NCBI RefSeq assembly: GCF_036053395.1
Contig: NZ_CP107942.1
Span: 648,501-712,500 of the forward strand
Direction: 5' to 3'
DNA: 64,000 nt
Origin: Actinoplanes sp. NBC_00393
GTDB lineage: Bacteria > Actinomycetota > Actinomycetes > Mycobacteriales > Micromonosporaceae
The notes beneath the pieces are model-generated. The model did not search any database. It was not told where the DNA came from and was given only the letters and a program-made list of their open reading frames with translations. Shown here in pieces: positions 51,995 through 59,684 of the stretch. The translations under genes were made by a program, and so were the position numbers. Within the stretch, counting starts at the first letter, position 1; every line of letters starts with the position of its first letter.

Positions 51995-53032
51995 ATGTAT
52001 CAGAACTACTTCGTCGTGGACGCGCACACCCACTTCTGGGACGGCAGCCCGGCCAACCAGATCAACCGGTACGGCGAGGGCTTCATCAAGTGCTTCTACG
52101 ACTACCACGCGAACCTGTCGCCGGACGAGTACAAGTGGAGCCTCGAGGACTTCGAGCGCTACAGCGAGGAGCGGATGATCCGCGACCTCTTCGAGAACGG
52201 GTACGACGACGTCGCGATCCTCCAGTCGACATACCTGACCGACTGGTACGTCAACGGCTTCAACACCACCGAGCAGAACGGCGCGCTGGCCGAACGCCAC
52301 CCCGGCCGGTTCATCGTCAACGGCCGGTGGGATCCGCGGGACGGCGAGGCCGGTCTGGAGAAGCTGGAGCAGCTCCACGAACGCTGGCAGCTGCGCGGGG
52401 TGAAGCTCTACACCGCCGAGTGGAAGGGCGACTCCAAGGGCTGGAAGCTCTCCGACCCGTGGGCGTACCGGTATCTGGAGAAGTGCCAGGAGCTGGGTAT
52501 CCGCAACATCCACGTGCACAAGGGCCCGACTGTCTACCCGATGAACCGGGACGCCTTCGACGTGGCCGATGTGGACGACGCCGCCACCGCGTTCCCCTCA
52601 CTGCGGTTCATCGTCGAGCACGTCGGCCTGCCCCGGCTGGAGGACTTCTGCTGGATCGCGACGCAGGAACCCAACGTGTACGGCGGACTCGCGGTCGCCA
52701 TGCCGTTCATCCACAGCCGGCCACGCTACTTCGCGCAGATCATCGGCGAGCTGCTGTACTGGCTCGACGAGAACCGGATCCTGTTCGGCAGCGACTACGC
52801 GATCTGGCAGCCGAAGTGGCTGATCGAGAAGTTCGTGGACTTCCAGATCCCGGAGGACATGCAGGGCGAGTACGGGACGCTGACCCCGACGATCAAGAAG
52901 AAGATCCTCGGGATCAACGCGGCGCGGCTCTACGACATCAAGGTGCCGGGCGAGTTCGACGTCCCCGACGAGCCGGTGGACACCGGTCCGGCGGTCGGCT
53001 CCGGGCCGGTCCCGGAAACGGCCGCGCGATGA
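51995..53032 (+). CDS. Amidohydrolase-2-type protein of monooxygenase clusters
   Basis: The product has 345 residues. VDAHTHFWDGSP (His11, His13) is the metal motif of the amidohydrolase-2 TIM barrel. IRNIHVHKG and FIVEHVG supply further ligands, and ILFGSDYAIWQP the final Asp. The N-terminal segment (YGEGFIKCFYDYHANLSPDEYKWSLEDFERY) closely resembles the amidohydrolase next to prmABCD/mimABCD di-iron monooxygenases in mycobacteria and rhodococci, where its role is unproven. It is preceded by GGGGGAGCG. The stop overlaps the DUF59 start by 4 nt. Confidence 0.88.
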   Translation: MYQNYFVVDAHTHFWDGSPANQINRYGEGFIKCFYDYHANLSPDEYKWSLEDFERYSEERMIRDLFENGYDDVAILQSTYLTDWYVNGFNTTEQNGALAERHPGRFIVNGRWDPRDGEAGLEKLEQLHERWQLRGVKLYTAEWKGDSKGWKLSDPWAYRYLEKCQELGIRNIHVHKGPTVYPMNRDAFDVADVDDAATAFPSLRFIVEHVGLPRLEDFCWIATQEPNVYGGLAVAMPFIHSRPRYFAQIIGELLYWLDENRILFGSDYAIWQPKWLIEKFVDFQIPEDMQGEYGTLTPTIKKKILGINAARLYDIKVPGEFDVPDEPVDTGPAVGSGPVPETAAR

Positions 53033-53796
53033 GCCCGGCCGCGGCGGCGGCCTGGGCAGCGCTCGGCCGGGTCCGCGATCCCGAACTGGACCAGCCGATC
53101 ACCGACCTCGGCTTCGTCGCGAGCCTGCGCGTCGAGCCCGGCCGCATCCGGGCCGAACTGCAACTGCCGACGTATTTCTGCGCGCCGAACTTCGCGTGGC
53201 TGATGGTCGCCGACGCGCACGACGAACTGGCGTCGCTCGGCGGCGGGCGGGTGGAGGTGGTGCTGCTCGACCACTTCGCCGCCGAGGAGATCAACGCGGC
53301 CGTGACCGGTTTTGACAGGACCGGATTCGAGACCGACGGCGCCGATCCGGCCCTGGACGACCTGCGCGCGACGTTCGACCGCAAGGCGCACACCGCCGCC
53401 CAGGAACGTCTGGCCAGGACACTCGCGCCGCTGGTGGGGGAGCGGCTGCCGGAGGTCACCCTCGAGGAGGCGGCCCGCCTGGCGCCGGACGCGACCGCCG
53501 CGGTGGTCCGGCGCCGCGCGCGGCTCGGCCTGAGCAGCGATTCCGCCCTCTGTGACGAGCGGGGCGCGCGGATCCCGGCGGACCGGCTGCCCGGGTGGTT
53601 GCGCTTCGCCCGGACGGTACGGGTGAGCGTCGACGGCAATGCCACGCTCTGCCGGGGGTTGCTGGAGACGAGGTACGGCTTGGCGCGGGACGGGACGACG
53701 CCGGCCGGGACGACGCCGTCCGGGCCGGCGCGACCGGTTACGGGCTCAGCCGTTGAGCCGCCCGGTGCGGGCCGCCTTTACGGCCTCAGCCGTTGA
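53029..53796 (+). CDS. DUF59/MIP18-type iron-sulfur assembly-like protein
   Basis: The product has 255 residues. VRDPELDQPITDLGFVASLRVE is the MIP18/DUF59 signature, with the conserved Cys in PTYFCAPNFAWLM. The rest is an Ala/Arg-rich extension without recognised domain, longer than the about 100-residue minimal family. Such proteins help metal or Fe-S loading of partner enzymes. With the ADH and amidohydrolase it matches the accessory part of propane-type monooxygenase clusters, but the monooxygenase genes are missing. A 40-bp duplication sets its C-terminus (GSAVEPPGAGRLYGLSR). It overlaps the convergent IclR gene by 11 nt. Confidence 0.8.
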   Translation: MSPAAAAAWAALGRVRDPELDQPITDLGFVASLRVEPGRIRAELQLPTYFCAPNFAWLMVADAHDELASLGGGRVEVVLLDHFAAEEINAAVTGFDRTGFETDGADPALDDLRATFDRKAHTAAQERLARTLAPLVGERLPEVTLEEAARLAPDATAAVVRRRARLGLSSDSALCDERGARIPADRLPGWLRFARTVRVSVDGNATLCRGLLETRYGLARDGTTPAGTTPSGPARPVTGSAVEPPGAGRLYGLSR

Positions 53797-53815
53797 GCCG
53801 CCCGGTGCGGGCCGC
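53745..53815. repeat. Tandem duplication (31-bp identical copies, 40-bp period)
   Basis: Identical 31-bp segments beginning CTCAGCCGTTGAGCC occupy 53745-53775 and 53785-53815, across the convergent ends of the DUF59 and IclR genes. Because 40 is not a multiple of three, the copies are read in different frames. Confidence 0.92.
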
Positions 53816-54586
53816 GTTGTCGAGGGCGACGGCGCGGCTCGCCCGGACGGCGCCGAGGCGGACCACCCGCTCGACGGCCCACCGGTCGGACCGCATCCGG
53901 GCGGTGGGCATCGACACGGCGACCGCGCCGACGAACCGGCCGGCCGCGTCGTTGACCGGCGCGGCCATGCAGCTCAGCTCCGGCTGGAACTCGTTCACCT
54001 CGACGGCGAGGCCGGTGCCGCGGACCTGCCGGAGCTGGCGGTGCAGCAGTTCCCGGTCGGTGACGGTGGCCGGGGTGATCTCCGGTGTGCCGGTCCGGTC
54101 CAGCACCGCCTCCCGGTCGTCCGGCTCCAGGGTGGCGAGCATCAGCTTGCCGAACGCGGTGGCGTGCGGGGCCTCGTGGAAGCCGACGCCGAGGGTCCGG
54201 ATGCGCGGATGTTCCGGGCACTCGTCGACGTGCGCGACGATCATCTCGGCGTTGCGCAGGGCGGCGTAGTAGGCGGCGGCGTGCGCCTGCCGGTGCACCA
54301 CCGCGGCGACCCGGCACACCTCGGGCGGCGCGGCGATCTGCCGGTGCAGCGCCCGGGCCAGGTCGTCGACCCGGTGGCCCAGCGCGTACGCCCGCTCCTC
54401 GGCCAGATGGACCAGATAGCCGCCGGTGACCAGCGTGGTGAGCAGGTGATAGGTGGTCGGCAGGGTGAGTCCGAGCGCGCGGGCGACGTCCTTGGCGGCG
54501 ACCGGGCCGCCCGCCGCGGCGACGTGGTCGAGGACGCGCATCGCCCGCTCGACGGATTGCAGCAATCCGGCCCCTTTGCCGCTCAT
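53786..54586 (-). CDS. IclR-family transcriptional regulator
   Basis: The product has 266 residues. The N-terminal winged helix is LLQSVERAMRVLDHVAAAGGPVAAKDVARALGLTLPTTYHLL, and the effector-binding GAF-like domain has HEAPHATAFGKLMLA and the conserved ELSCMAAPVNDAAGRFVGAVAVS. I chose ATG 54586; a GTG-type extension upstream adds 16 residues before the usual start. IclR proteins often control catabolism of alcohols and aromatics. Convergent with the ADH operon and divergent from the ABM gene, it may regulate either. Confidence 0.9.
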   Translation of the reverse strand: MSGKGAGLLQSVERAMRVLDHVAAAGGPVAAKDVARALGLTLPTTYHLLTTLVTGGYLVHLAEERAYALGHRVDDLARALHRQIAAPPEVCRVAAVVHRQAHAAAYYAALRNAEMIVAHVDECPEHPRIRTLGVGFHEAPHATAFGKLMLATLEPDDREAVLDRTGTPEITPATVTDRELLHRQLRQVRGTGLAVEVNEFQPELSCMAAPVNDAAGRFVGAVAVSMPTARMRSDRWAVERVVRLGAVRASRAVALDNAARTGRLNG

Positions 54587-54654
54587 GTGCCCAGACTGCG
54601 TGCCGGACCATGATGAAGGAACCCGGCCGACCAATGATGCGAAAGGTTGCGAAG

Positions 54655-54978
54655 ATGATCTTCATAACCGCGAAGTTCCTGATCAAGCCCGAGCATGCCG
54701 ACGACTGGCCGCGCATCGCCGGCCCGTTCACCGAGGCGACCCGCGCCGAACCGGGCTGCCTCTGGTTCGACTGGTCCCGCAGCCTCGACGACCCGCGCGA
54801 GTACGTGCTGGTCGAGGCGTTCCGCGACGGTGACGCCGGCGGCGCGCACGTCGGCTCGGCGCACTTCAAGCAGGCCCAGCAGGATCTGCCGCAGTACCTC
54901 TCGGCCACCCCGAAGATCGTCAGTCAGAGTATCGACCAGGACGACTGGTCGGAGCTGGGCGAGCTGCGGGTCGGGTGA
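54655..54978 (+). CDS. Antibiotic biosynthesis monooxygenase (ABM/YgiN-type) protein
   Basis: The product has 107 residues. MIFITAKFLIKPEHADDW, then TRAEPGCLWFDWSRSLDDPREYVLVEAFRD and HFKQAQQDL, give the dimeric ferredoxin-like ABM fold. Members act as cofactor-independent quinol or polyketide monooxygenases. The start ATG 54655 gives the conserved MIFIT opening; upstream ATGs at 54610 and 54634 would add an unlikely Lys/Arg/Met tail. It is divergent from the IclR gene and ends at a strong bidirectional terminator. Confidence 0.85.
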   Translation: MIFITAKFLIKPEHADDWPRIAGPFTEATRAEPGCLWFDWSRSLDDPREYVLVEAFRDGDAGGAHVGSAHFKQAQQDLPQYLSATPKIVSQSIDQDDWSELGELRVG

Positions 54979-54981
54979 CGG

Positions 54982-55020
54982 GTGCCGCGGGCGGGCACGG
55001 GACCTGCCCGCCCGCGGCAC
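54982..55020. terminator. Strong bidirectional terminator
   Basis: A perfect 16-bp stem joins GTGCCGCGGGCGGGCA (54982-54997) with TGCCCGCCCGCGGCAC (55005-55020) over a 7-nt loop. It lies between the tail-to-tail ABM and SGNH-CBM2 genes. Confidence 0.9.
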
Positions 55021-55024
55021 GGCT

Positions 55025-56128
55025 TCAGGAGATCGCGGCGGCCACCGCCGGATACCACTTGTTCGCGATCTTCGCGTTGCCGGCGTCGTTCGGGTGCACC
55101 CCGTCGTATGTGTCGGTCGCGGTGTTGAACCCGGTCCACTGGTCGACCACGGTGATCGGCGAGGCGGCCGTGCTCAGCGACGCCGCCCAGCCCGGAATCG
55201 CTGCGTTCAGGTTGACCACCCGCTGCCCGCAGTCACCGCAGGTCGACGGTTCGAGCGGGATGATCTGCGCAACGATGATCTTCATGTTCGGGTTGGACGC
55301 GCGCATCTGCTCGACCAGCCTGGTGTACGCCGCCAGGATCGTCGCCGTCGACAGGTTGCTCCACGCGTCGTTGGTGCCGAAGTGCATCAGCACGACGTCC
55401 GGGTCGGTCGCCGACAGCCAGCCGACCAGCTGGTTCTGGTTGGCCACGTTCGTCACCAGGAAGCCGCCGTGCCCCTCGTTCTCGCCGTCGTAGGCGAAAC
55501 CGCAGCCCTGTCCCGGCAGCGTGCCCACGAAGTCGACCTCGGCGGCCGGCAGCTTCTGCCAGAGCAGCGCCCGCCAGCAGCCCGGCGAACCGGTGATCGA
55601 GTCACCGAGCGCCATGATCTTGGTGGGTCCGTCCCCGGGCGGCGTCGACGGCGACGGTGAGGTGGACGGTGAGATGGACGGTGAGGGCGAAGGCGAGGAG
55701 GGCGCCGGCGAGGAGGGGACCACGCCTCCCGTGCAGGCGACGCCGTTGAGGGCGAACGACGACGGCACCGGATTCGACCCCGTCCACGACCCGTTGAAGC
55801 CGAACGAAGCCTTCCCGCCGCTGCCCAGGGACCCGTTCCAGCCGGCGTTGCGGACCGTGACCGACGACCCGGACTGCGTGACCGACCCGTTCCACAGCTG
55901 GGAGATCGACTGCCCCGCGGTGAACGTGAACACCAGCGACCATGCGGTGACCGGATCGCCGAGGTTGGTCACTTCGACGTTCGCGCCGAAGCCGCCGGGC
56001 CACTGGGACGACACGGTGTACTTCACCGCGCAGCCGGCCGCCGCGTCCGCCCTGGTAGCGGTGGCGACCGCGCCGGTCACGAGGAGAGCGCTGGCGGCGC
56101 CGAGGGCGGCCAGTCTTCGTCGATGCAT
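55025..56128 (-). CDS. Secreted CBM2-SGNH esterase
   Basis: The product has 367 residues. A signal peptide ends near ATRADAAAG. A CBM2 (about 32-132, Cys-bounded, WPGGFGANVEV) is followed by a Ser/Pro linker. The SGNH domain has MALGDSITGS (nucleophile Ser), FGTNDAW (block III) and DGVHPND (catalytic Asp and His). This layout matches CE3-like acetylxylan esterases, an inference. ATG 56128 is divergent from the mini-PL11 gene. The CebR box at 56178-56191 lies between them, so cellobiose control is likely. Confidence 0.9.
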   Translation of the reverse strand: MHRRRLAALGAASALLVTGAVATATRADAAAGCAVKYTVSSQWPGGFGANVEVTNLGDPVTAWSLVFTFTAGQSISQLWNGSVTQSGSSVTVRNAGWNGSLGSGGKASFGFNGSWTGSNPVPSSFALNGVACTGGVVPSSPAPSSPSPSPSISPSTSPSPSTPPGDGPTKIMALGDSITGSPGCWRALLWQKLPAAEVDFVGTLPGQGCGFAYDGENEGHGGFLVTNVANQNQLVGWLSATDPDVVLMHFGTNDAWSNLSTATILAAYTRLVEQMRASNPNMKIIVAQIIPLEPSTCGDCGQRVVNLNAAIPGWAASLSTAASPITVVDQWTGFNTATDTYDGVHPNDAGNAKIANKWYPAVAAAIS

Positions 56129-56149
56129 GGGATGCCTCCAGAGGCGTTC

Positions 56150-56191
56150 TTGACGAGCGTGCGGGAACGGCGCACGCTGGGAGCGCTCCCA
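56150..56191 (+). promoter_or_regulatory. Second promoter with CebR/CelR box
   Basis: TGGGAGCGCTCCCA (56178-56191) is identical to the box at 23776. Upstream on the plus strand are TTGACG (56150-56155), a 17-nt spacer and CACGCT (56173-56178), the same layout as the cellulase promoter, with a shared GGGAACG just before. It can serve the plus-strand mini-PL11 gene and, from the other side, the SGNH-CBM2 gene. Confidence 0.82.
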
Positions 56192-56219
56192 TTAACGCAC
56201 ATCGATGTGAGGTTGGAGA

Positions 56220-56996
56220 ATGGCCAGCAGAGGACGAATAGCCCGGGTGCTCGCGGCCGGCGCACTGACGGCGGCGCCGGCCGGGGCCGCGCCGCCTCCA
56301 CCGCCGCTGACCGACGGCAAACAGCGCGAGACGCTGGACCGTGGACTGATCAGCGTCCGCTCCGGCAGCGGCAACCTGGTCAGCTGGCGCCTGCTGGCGA
56401 CCGACCCGGCTACGGTCACGTTCAACCTCTACCGCGGCACGACCCGGATCGTCACCGGCGCCTCGCTGACCAACCACCTCGACGCGGGCGCCGCGGCGGG
56501 CCAGGCGTACACCGTACGCCCGGTGATCGGCGGCGTCGAGCAGGCCGGCACCACCTCCGGCACCGGCCAGGTGATCGGCAACGCGAGCGCCGACCACCGC
56601 AACTCCAGCGGCTACGTCCTGAACGGACCGGAGTACCTGACCGTCTTAAACGGGCAGACCGGCGCGGTCCGGGCCACCGTCGACTACGTCCCGCCGCGAG
56701 GCACGGTCAGCAGCTGGGGCGACTCGTACGGTCACGGCGACGCCCTGCACGTCGGCGTGCACTCCAACAACGGCACGAAGGCCACGCCGTCGCTCTCCGG
56801 CGACCTGCTCGGCGACTGGCGTGAGGAGGTGATCTGGCCGACCACCGACAACACCCGCCTGCGCATCTACAGCACGCCGTCCACCACCGGCCTGCGGGCG
56901 ATCACCCTGCTCCACGACATCCAGAACCGCACCGCGCTGGCCTGGCAGAACACCGCCTACAACCAGCCGCCGCACCCCAGCTTCGCGATCGGCTGA
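56220..56996 (+). CDS. Internally deleted PL11 rhamnogalacturonan lyase-like protein
   Basis: The product has 258 residues, while PL11 enzymes usually have about 600. A signal-like N-terminus, then ETLDRGLISVRSGSGNLVSWRLLATDPA and TVRPVIGGVEQAG, are the PL11 start. It then jumps at TSGTG/QVIGN (about 116) to GNASADHRNSSGYVLNGPEYL, at WGDSYG/HGDALHVG (about 171) and at HVGV/SNNGTKA (about 181), ending with the usual WQNTAYNQPPHPSF. The missing blocks hold most of the eight-bladed propeller with its calcium and catalytic residues. All joins keep frame. A normal ribosome site (GGAGA) and a CebR-type promoter precede it. It is probably inactive as a lyase, and may be decayed or repurposed. Confidence 0.7.
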   Translation: MASRGRIARVLAAGALTAAPAGAAPPPPPLTDGKQRETLDRGLISVRSGSGNLVSWRLLATDPATVTFNLYRGTTRIVTGASLTNHLDAGAAAGQAYTVRPVIGGVEQAGTTSGTGQVIGNASADHRNSSGYVLNGPEYLTVLNGQTGAVRATVDYVPPRGTVSSWGDSYGHGDALHVGVHSNNGTKATPSLSGDLLGDWREEVIWPTTDNTRLRIYSTPSTTGLRAITLLHDIQNRTALAWQNTAYNQPPHPSFAIG

Positions 56997-57141
56997 CTCT
57001 TCGGGGAGGCGTAAGCGGCCCGGGATCCGGGAGGCCGAGGTTGGGGAACGGGACTCGGCTTCGGCGGGCACCGGGACAGCGCGGAGGCGGAGGTGGGAAC
57101 GGGTTCCGGCTCCGCGCGCCCGGCCGGGGGCGGATGGTGGG

Positions 57142-58530
57142 TCATCGCTCCCGGAGCAGGCCCACACCGCCCAGGTCACGGATGGAGGCGTCCAAGACCT
57201 GGGCGGTGTGGGCCAGGGCGATGGTGCCGCCCCGGCGGCGTACCGCGGCGGCGACCTGCATCAGGCAGCCGGGGTTCGCGGTGACCAGCAGCTCCGCGCC
57301 GGTGTCGAGGACCTTCTGGGCCTTGCGGTCGCCGAGCTCGGCGGCCGGGACCGGGTTGAGCACGTTCCAGACGCCGGCCGATCCGCAGCAGATCTCCGGC
57401 TCGGCGATCGGCCGCACGACGAGCTCCGGGATCCCGGCCAGCAGGGCTCGCGGCTGGGCGCGGACGCCCTGCGCGTGCCCGAGGTGGCACGCGTCGTGGT
57501 AGGCGACGGTCACCGGCAGCGGGTGCCGCTTCGCCACCGGGCCCAGCTCCACCAGCAGCTCGGCCAGGTCACGCACCCGCGCGGTGAAGTCGGCGGCCCT
57601 CGCCGCATATGCCGGGTCGTCGACGAGGAGCTCGTCGTACTCCTTCAGCGACGAACCGCAGCCGGCCGCGTTCACCACGAAGTAATCCATCCCGGTCGAC
57701 TCGAACGTGTCGATCAGTTTCCGGGCGAACCGCTGCGCCTCCGCCCGGCGCCCGTTGTGCACGCTCAGCGCCCCGCAACACCCCTGTCCGGGCGGGATCA
57801 GCACCTCGCAGCCCTCGGCGGCGAGCACGCGTACCGTCGCCGCGTTGACGTCGGGGAAGAACGCCGACTGAACACAACCGGTCAGCATGCCCACCACCGC
57901 CCGCCGCGTCCCCCGCGCCGGCACGCGGCGCGGCGGCCGCGGCACGCCGCGCAGCTTCGGCGCCAGACTGTCCAGCGTGGCCAGGGTGGGTGCCAGTCGT
58001 TCGAGCAGGCCGGTCCGGCCGATCAGTTTCTGCAGACCCGATCTCTGGTACGCCCACAGCGGCCCCCGCAGCAGCCGGAGCCGCCTCGGGTACGGGAAGA
58101 GCGCGAAGATCGCCGCCCGCAGCGCCCGGTCCTTCGCGCCCCGCTCGTGCCGCCGCTCCACCTGCGCGCGGGTGTCCTCGATCAGCCGGTCGTACTGCAC
58201 GCCCGACGGGCACGCGGTCACGCAGGCCATGCACCCGAGACAGCGGTCGAAGTGGGTGACCATCGAGTCGCTCAGCGGTTCCCCGTCGAGACCCTGGCCG
58301 ATCAGGTGGATCCGGCCGCGCGGCGAGTCCATCTCCTCGCCCCACAGCACGTAGGTCGGGCAGGTCGTCAGGCAGAACCCGCAGTGTACACAGTCCGAGA
58401 CGAGTTCGGCGCGCGGCGGGTGATCACCGTCGAAGGCCGGCTCTCCGGAGGGCCGGCCGGCCTGCTCGGCAGCGCGCAGAGCGTCCGGCGGCGGAGTGCC
58501 GGTGCCGTGCGTGGCGTCGATGTCGGCCAT
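57142..58530 (-). CDS. glcF: Glycolate oxidase iron-sulfur subunit
   Basis: The product has 462 residues. Two 4Fe-4S motifs, CVHCGFCLTTCP and CLGCMACVTACP, lie in the first 115 residues. Two CCG-type domains follow (GCCGALSVHNG with CGSSLKEY; HDACHLGH with ICCGSAGVWN). GlcF passes electrons from the flavoprotein subunits to the membrane quinone pool. ATG 58530 shares one base with the glcE stop (TGATG) after GGGAGGG. It is the last gene of a glcD-glcE-glcF operon. Confidence 0.93.
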   Translation of the reverse strand: MADIDATHGTGTPPPDALRAAEQAGRPSGEPAFDGDHPPRAELVSDCVHCGFCLTTCPTYVLWGEEMDSPRGRIHLIGQGLDGEPLSDSMVTHFDRCLGCMACVTACPSGVQYDRLIEDTRAQVERRHERGAKDRALRAAIFALFPYPRRLRLLRGPLWAYQRSGLQKLIGRTGLLERLAPTLATLDSLAPKLRGVPRPPRRVPARGTRRAVVGMLTGCVQSAFFPDVNAATVRVLAAEGCEVLIPPGQGCCGALSVHNGRRAEAQRFARKLIDTFESTGMDYFVVNAAGCGSSLKEYDELLVDDPAYAARAADFTARVRDLAELLVELGPVAKRHPLPVTVAYHDACHLGHAQGVRAQPRALLAGIPELVVRPIAEPEICCGSAGVWNVLNPVPAAELGDRKAQKVLDTGAELLVTANPGCLMQVAAAVRRRGGTIALAHTAQVLDASIRDLGGVGLLRER

Positions 58531-59684
58531 CAGATCCCTCCCACGAAGCGGCCCGGGGCGAACCGGTGACCCGGGTCGAACTGCTCCTTGACCCGGCGCA
58601 TCAGCGCGAGACCCGGCACCGGGCCCCACAGGTCCAGGGTGTCGCGGACGCCCTCCGGAGCGGTCAGCACCACGAGGTGGCCGCTCGCCCGGACCGCGGC
58701 CGCCCGCAGCAGCTCCACCCGGCTGTGCGGGTCGCACCCCTCCGCCGGGAAACCCGCGTAGAGCACGCCGGCGCCGGCCGAGCCGCTGACCGTGGCGCCC
58801 GCGCCGACCGCGGTGGCGACCAGCGCCGGTACCTGGGAGAGGACGCCGGTCAGCTTGACCGTGACGTCGCCCGGCGGCGCGACACCCCACCAGGGCGGCG
58901 GCTCGTCGGTGATCTCGCCGCCGTCCAGCAGGCCGGCCACCGTCTCGGCCCGGTCACGGACGCCTTCCGCCGTGCCCTCGAGCCGCACGGCGATCTCCGG
59001 GTCGGTTCCGGGCGCGGCGTGGACCTCGATCGCCGTGGCCGCCAACTGGGCGCCGAGGATCCGCGCTGTGTGGCCCGGGGGAGCCGTCGCGCGTACGAAT
59101 GCTGATGCTGCCGGGACCGGATGCAGGCGGAACACGCACTCGGTGATCAGCCCGAGGGTTCCGAAGGAACCGGTGTAGAGCTTGCCCAGGTCGTAGCCGG
59201 CCACGTTCTTGACCACCTTGCCGCCGGCCTTGGCGATCCTGCCGTCCGGCCGGACCACGGTGATGCCGATCAGCAGGTCGCGGGCCGTGCCGTAGCGCAG
59301 GCGGCGCGGACCGCTGGCGTTCGCCGCGACCGTGCCGCCGGCCGTCGCCCCGGGCGGCGCGTCCAGGGCGAGCTGCTGGCCGGGCAGGGCGTGCAGCTCG
59401 GACATCGGGGTGCCGGCCCGGACCACGGTGATCAGGTCGCCGGCGGCGTGCTCGACGACGCCGGCCAGCCGCCGGGTGTCGATGATCAGGTCGAGTTCGC
59501 GCGGCGGATTGCCCCAGTGCAGCTTGGTGCCGCCGCCGCGGATCACCACGGAGAGATCCTGCGCGGCCGCGACCAGCGCCGCCGCCTCCTCGGTGGAGGT
59601 GGGCGCCGCGACCATCCGGGCCGGCACCCCGCCGACCACGTCGTCGTCGCCGGCCTTGACCGCGAGATCGTCGAGCAGCGACAT
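58530..59684 (-). CDS. glcE: Glycolate oxidase FAD-binding subunit GlcE
   Basis: The product has 384 residues. The FAD-binding-4 (PCMH) fold shows VVIRGGGTKLHWG, DAPPGATAGGTVAANASGP and GGKVVKNVAGYDLGKLYTGSFGTLGLI. The C-terminal part has the short FAD-oxidase lid ending EQFDPGHRFAPGRF. It pairs with GlcD in the glycolate oxidase complex that turns glycolate into glyoxylate. It starts at ATG 59684 by one-base overlap with glcD. Confidence 0.92.
   Translation of the reverse strand: MSLLDDLAVKAGDDDVVGGVPARMVAAPTSTEEAAALVAAAQDLSVVIRGGGTKLHWGNPPRELDLIIDTRRLAGVVEHAAGDLITVVRAGTPMSELHALPGQQLALDAPPGATAGGTVAANASGPRRLRYGTARDLLIGITVVRPDGRIAKAGGKVVKNVAGYDLGKLYTGSFGTLGLITECVFRLHPVPAASAFVRATAPPGHTARILGAQLAATAIEVHAAPGTDPEIAVRLEGTAEGVRDRAETVAGLLDGGEITDEPPPWWGVAPPGDVTVKLTGVLSQVPALVATAVGAGATVSGSAGAGVLYAGFPAEGCDPHSRVELLRAAAVRASGHLVVLTAPEGVRDTLDLWGPVPGLALMRRVKEQFDPGHRFAPGRFVGGI

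Noticed and set aside
51265..53796. 843-codon plus-strand frame joining the ADH region to DUF59
   Set aside because: Its first two thirds overlap the ADH and amidohydrolase in another frame. Only the last 255 codons, from ATG 53029, encode a recognisable protein.
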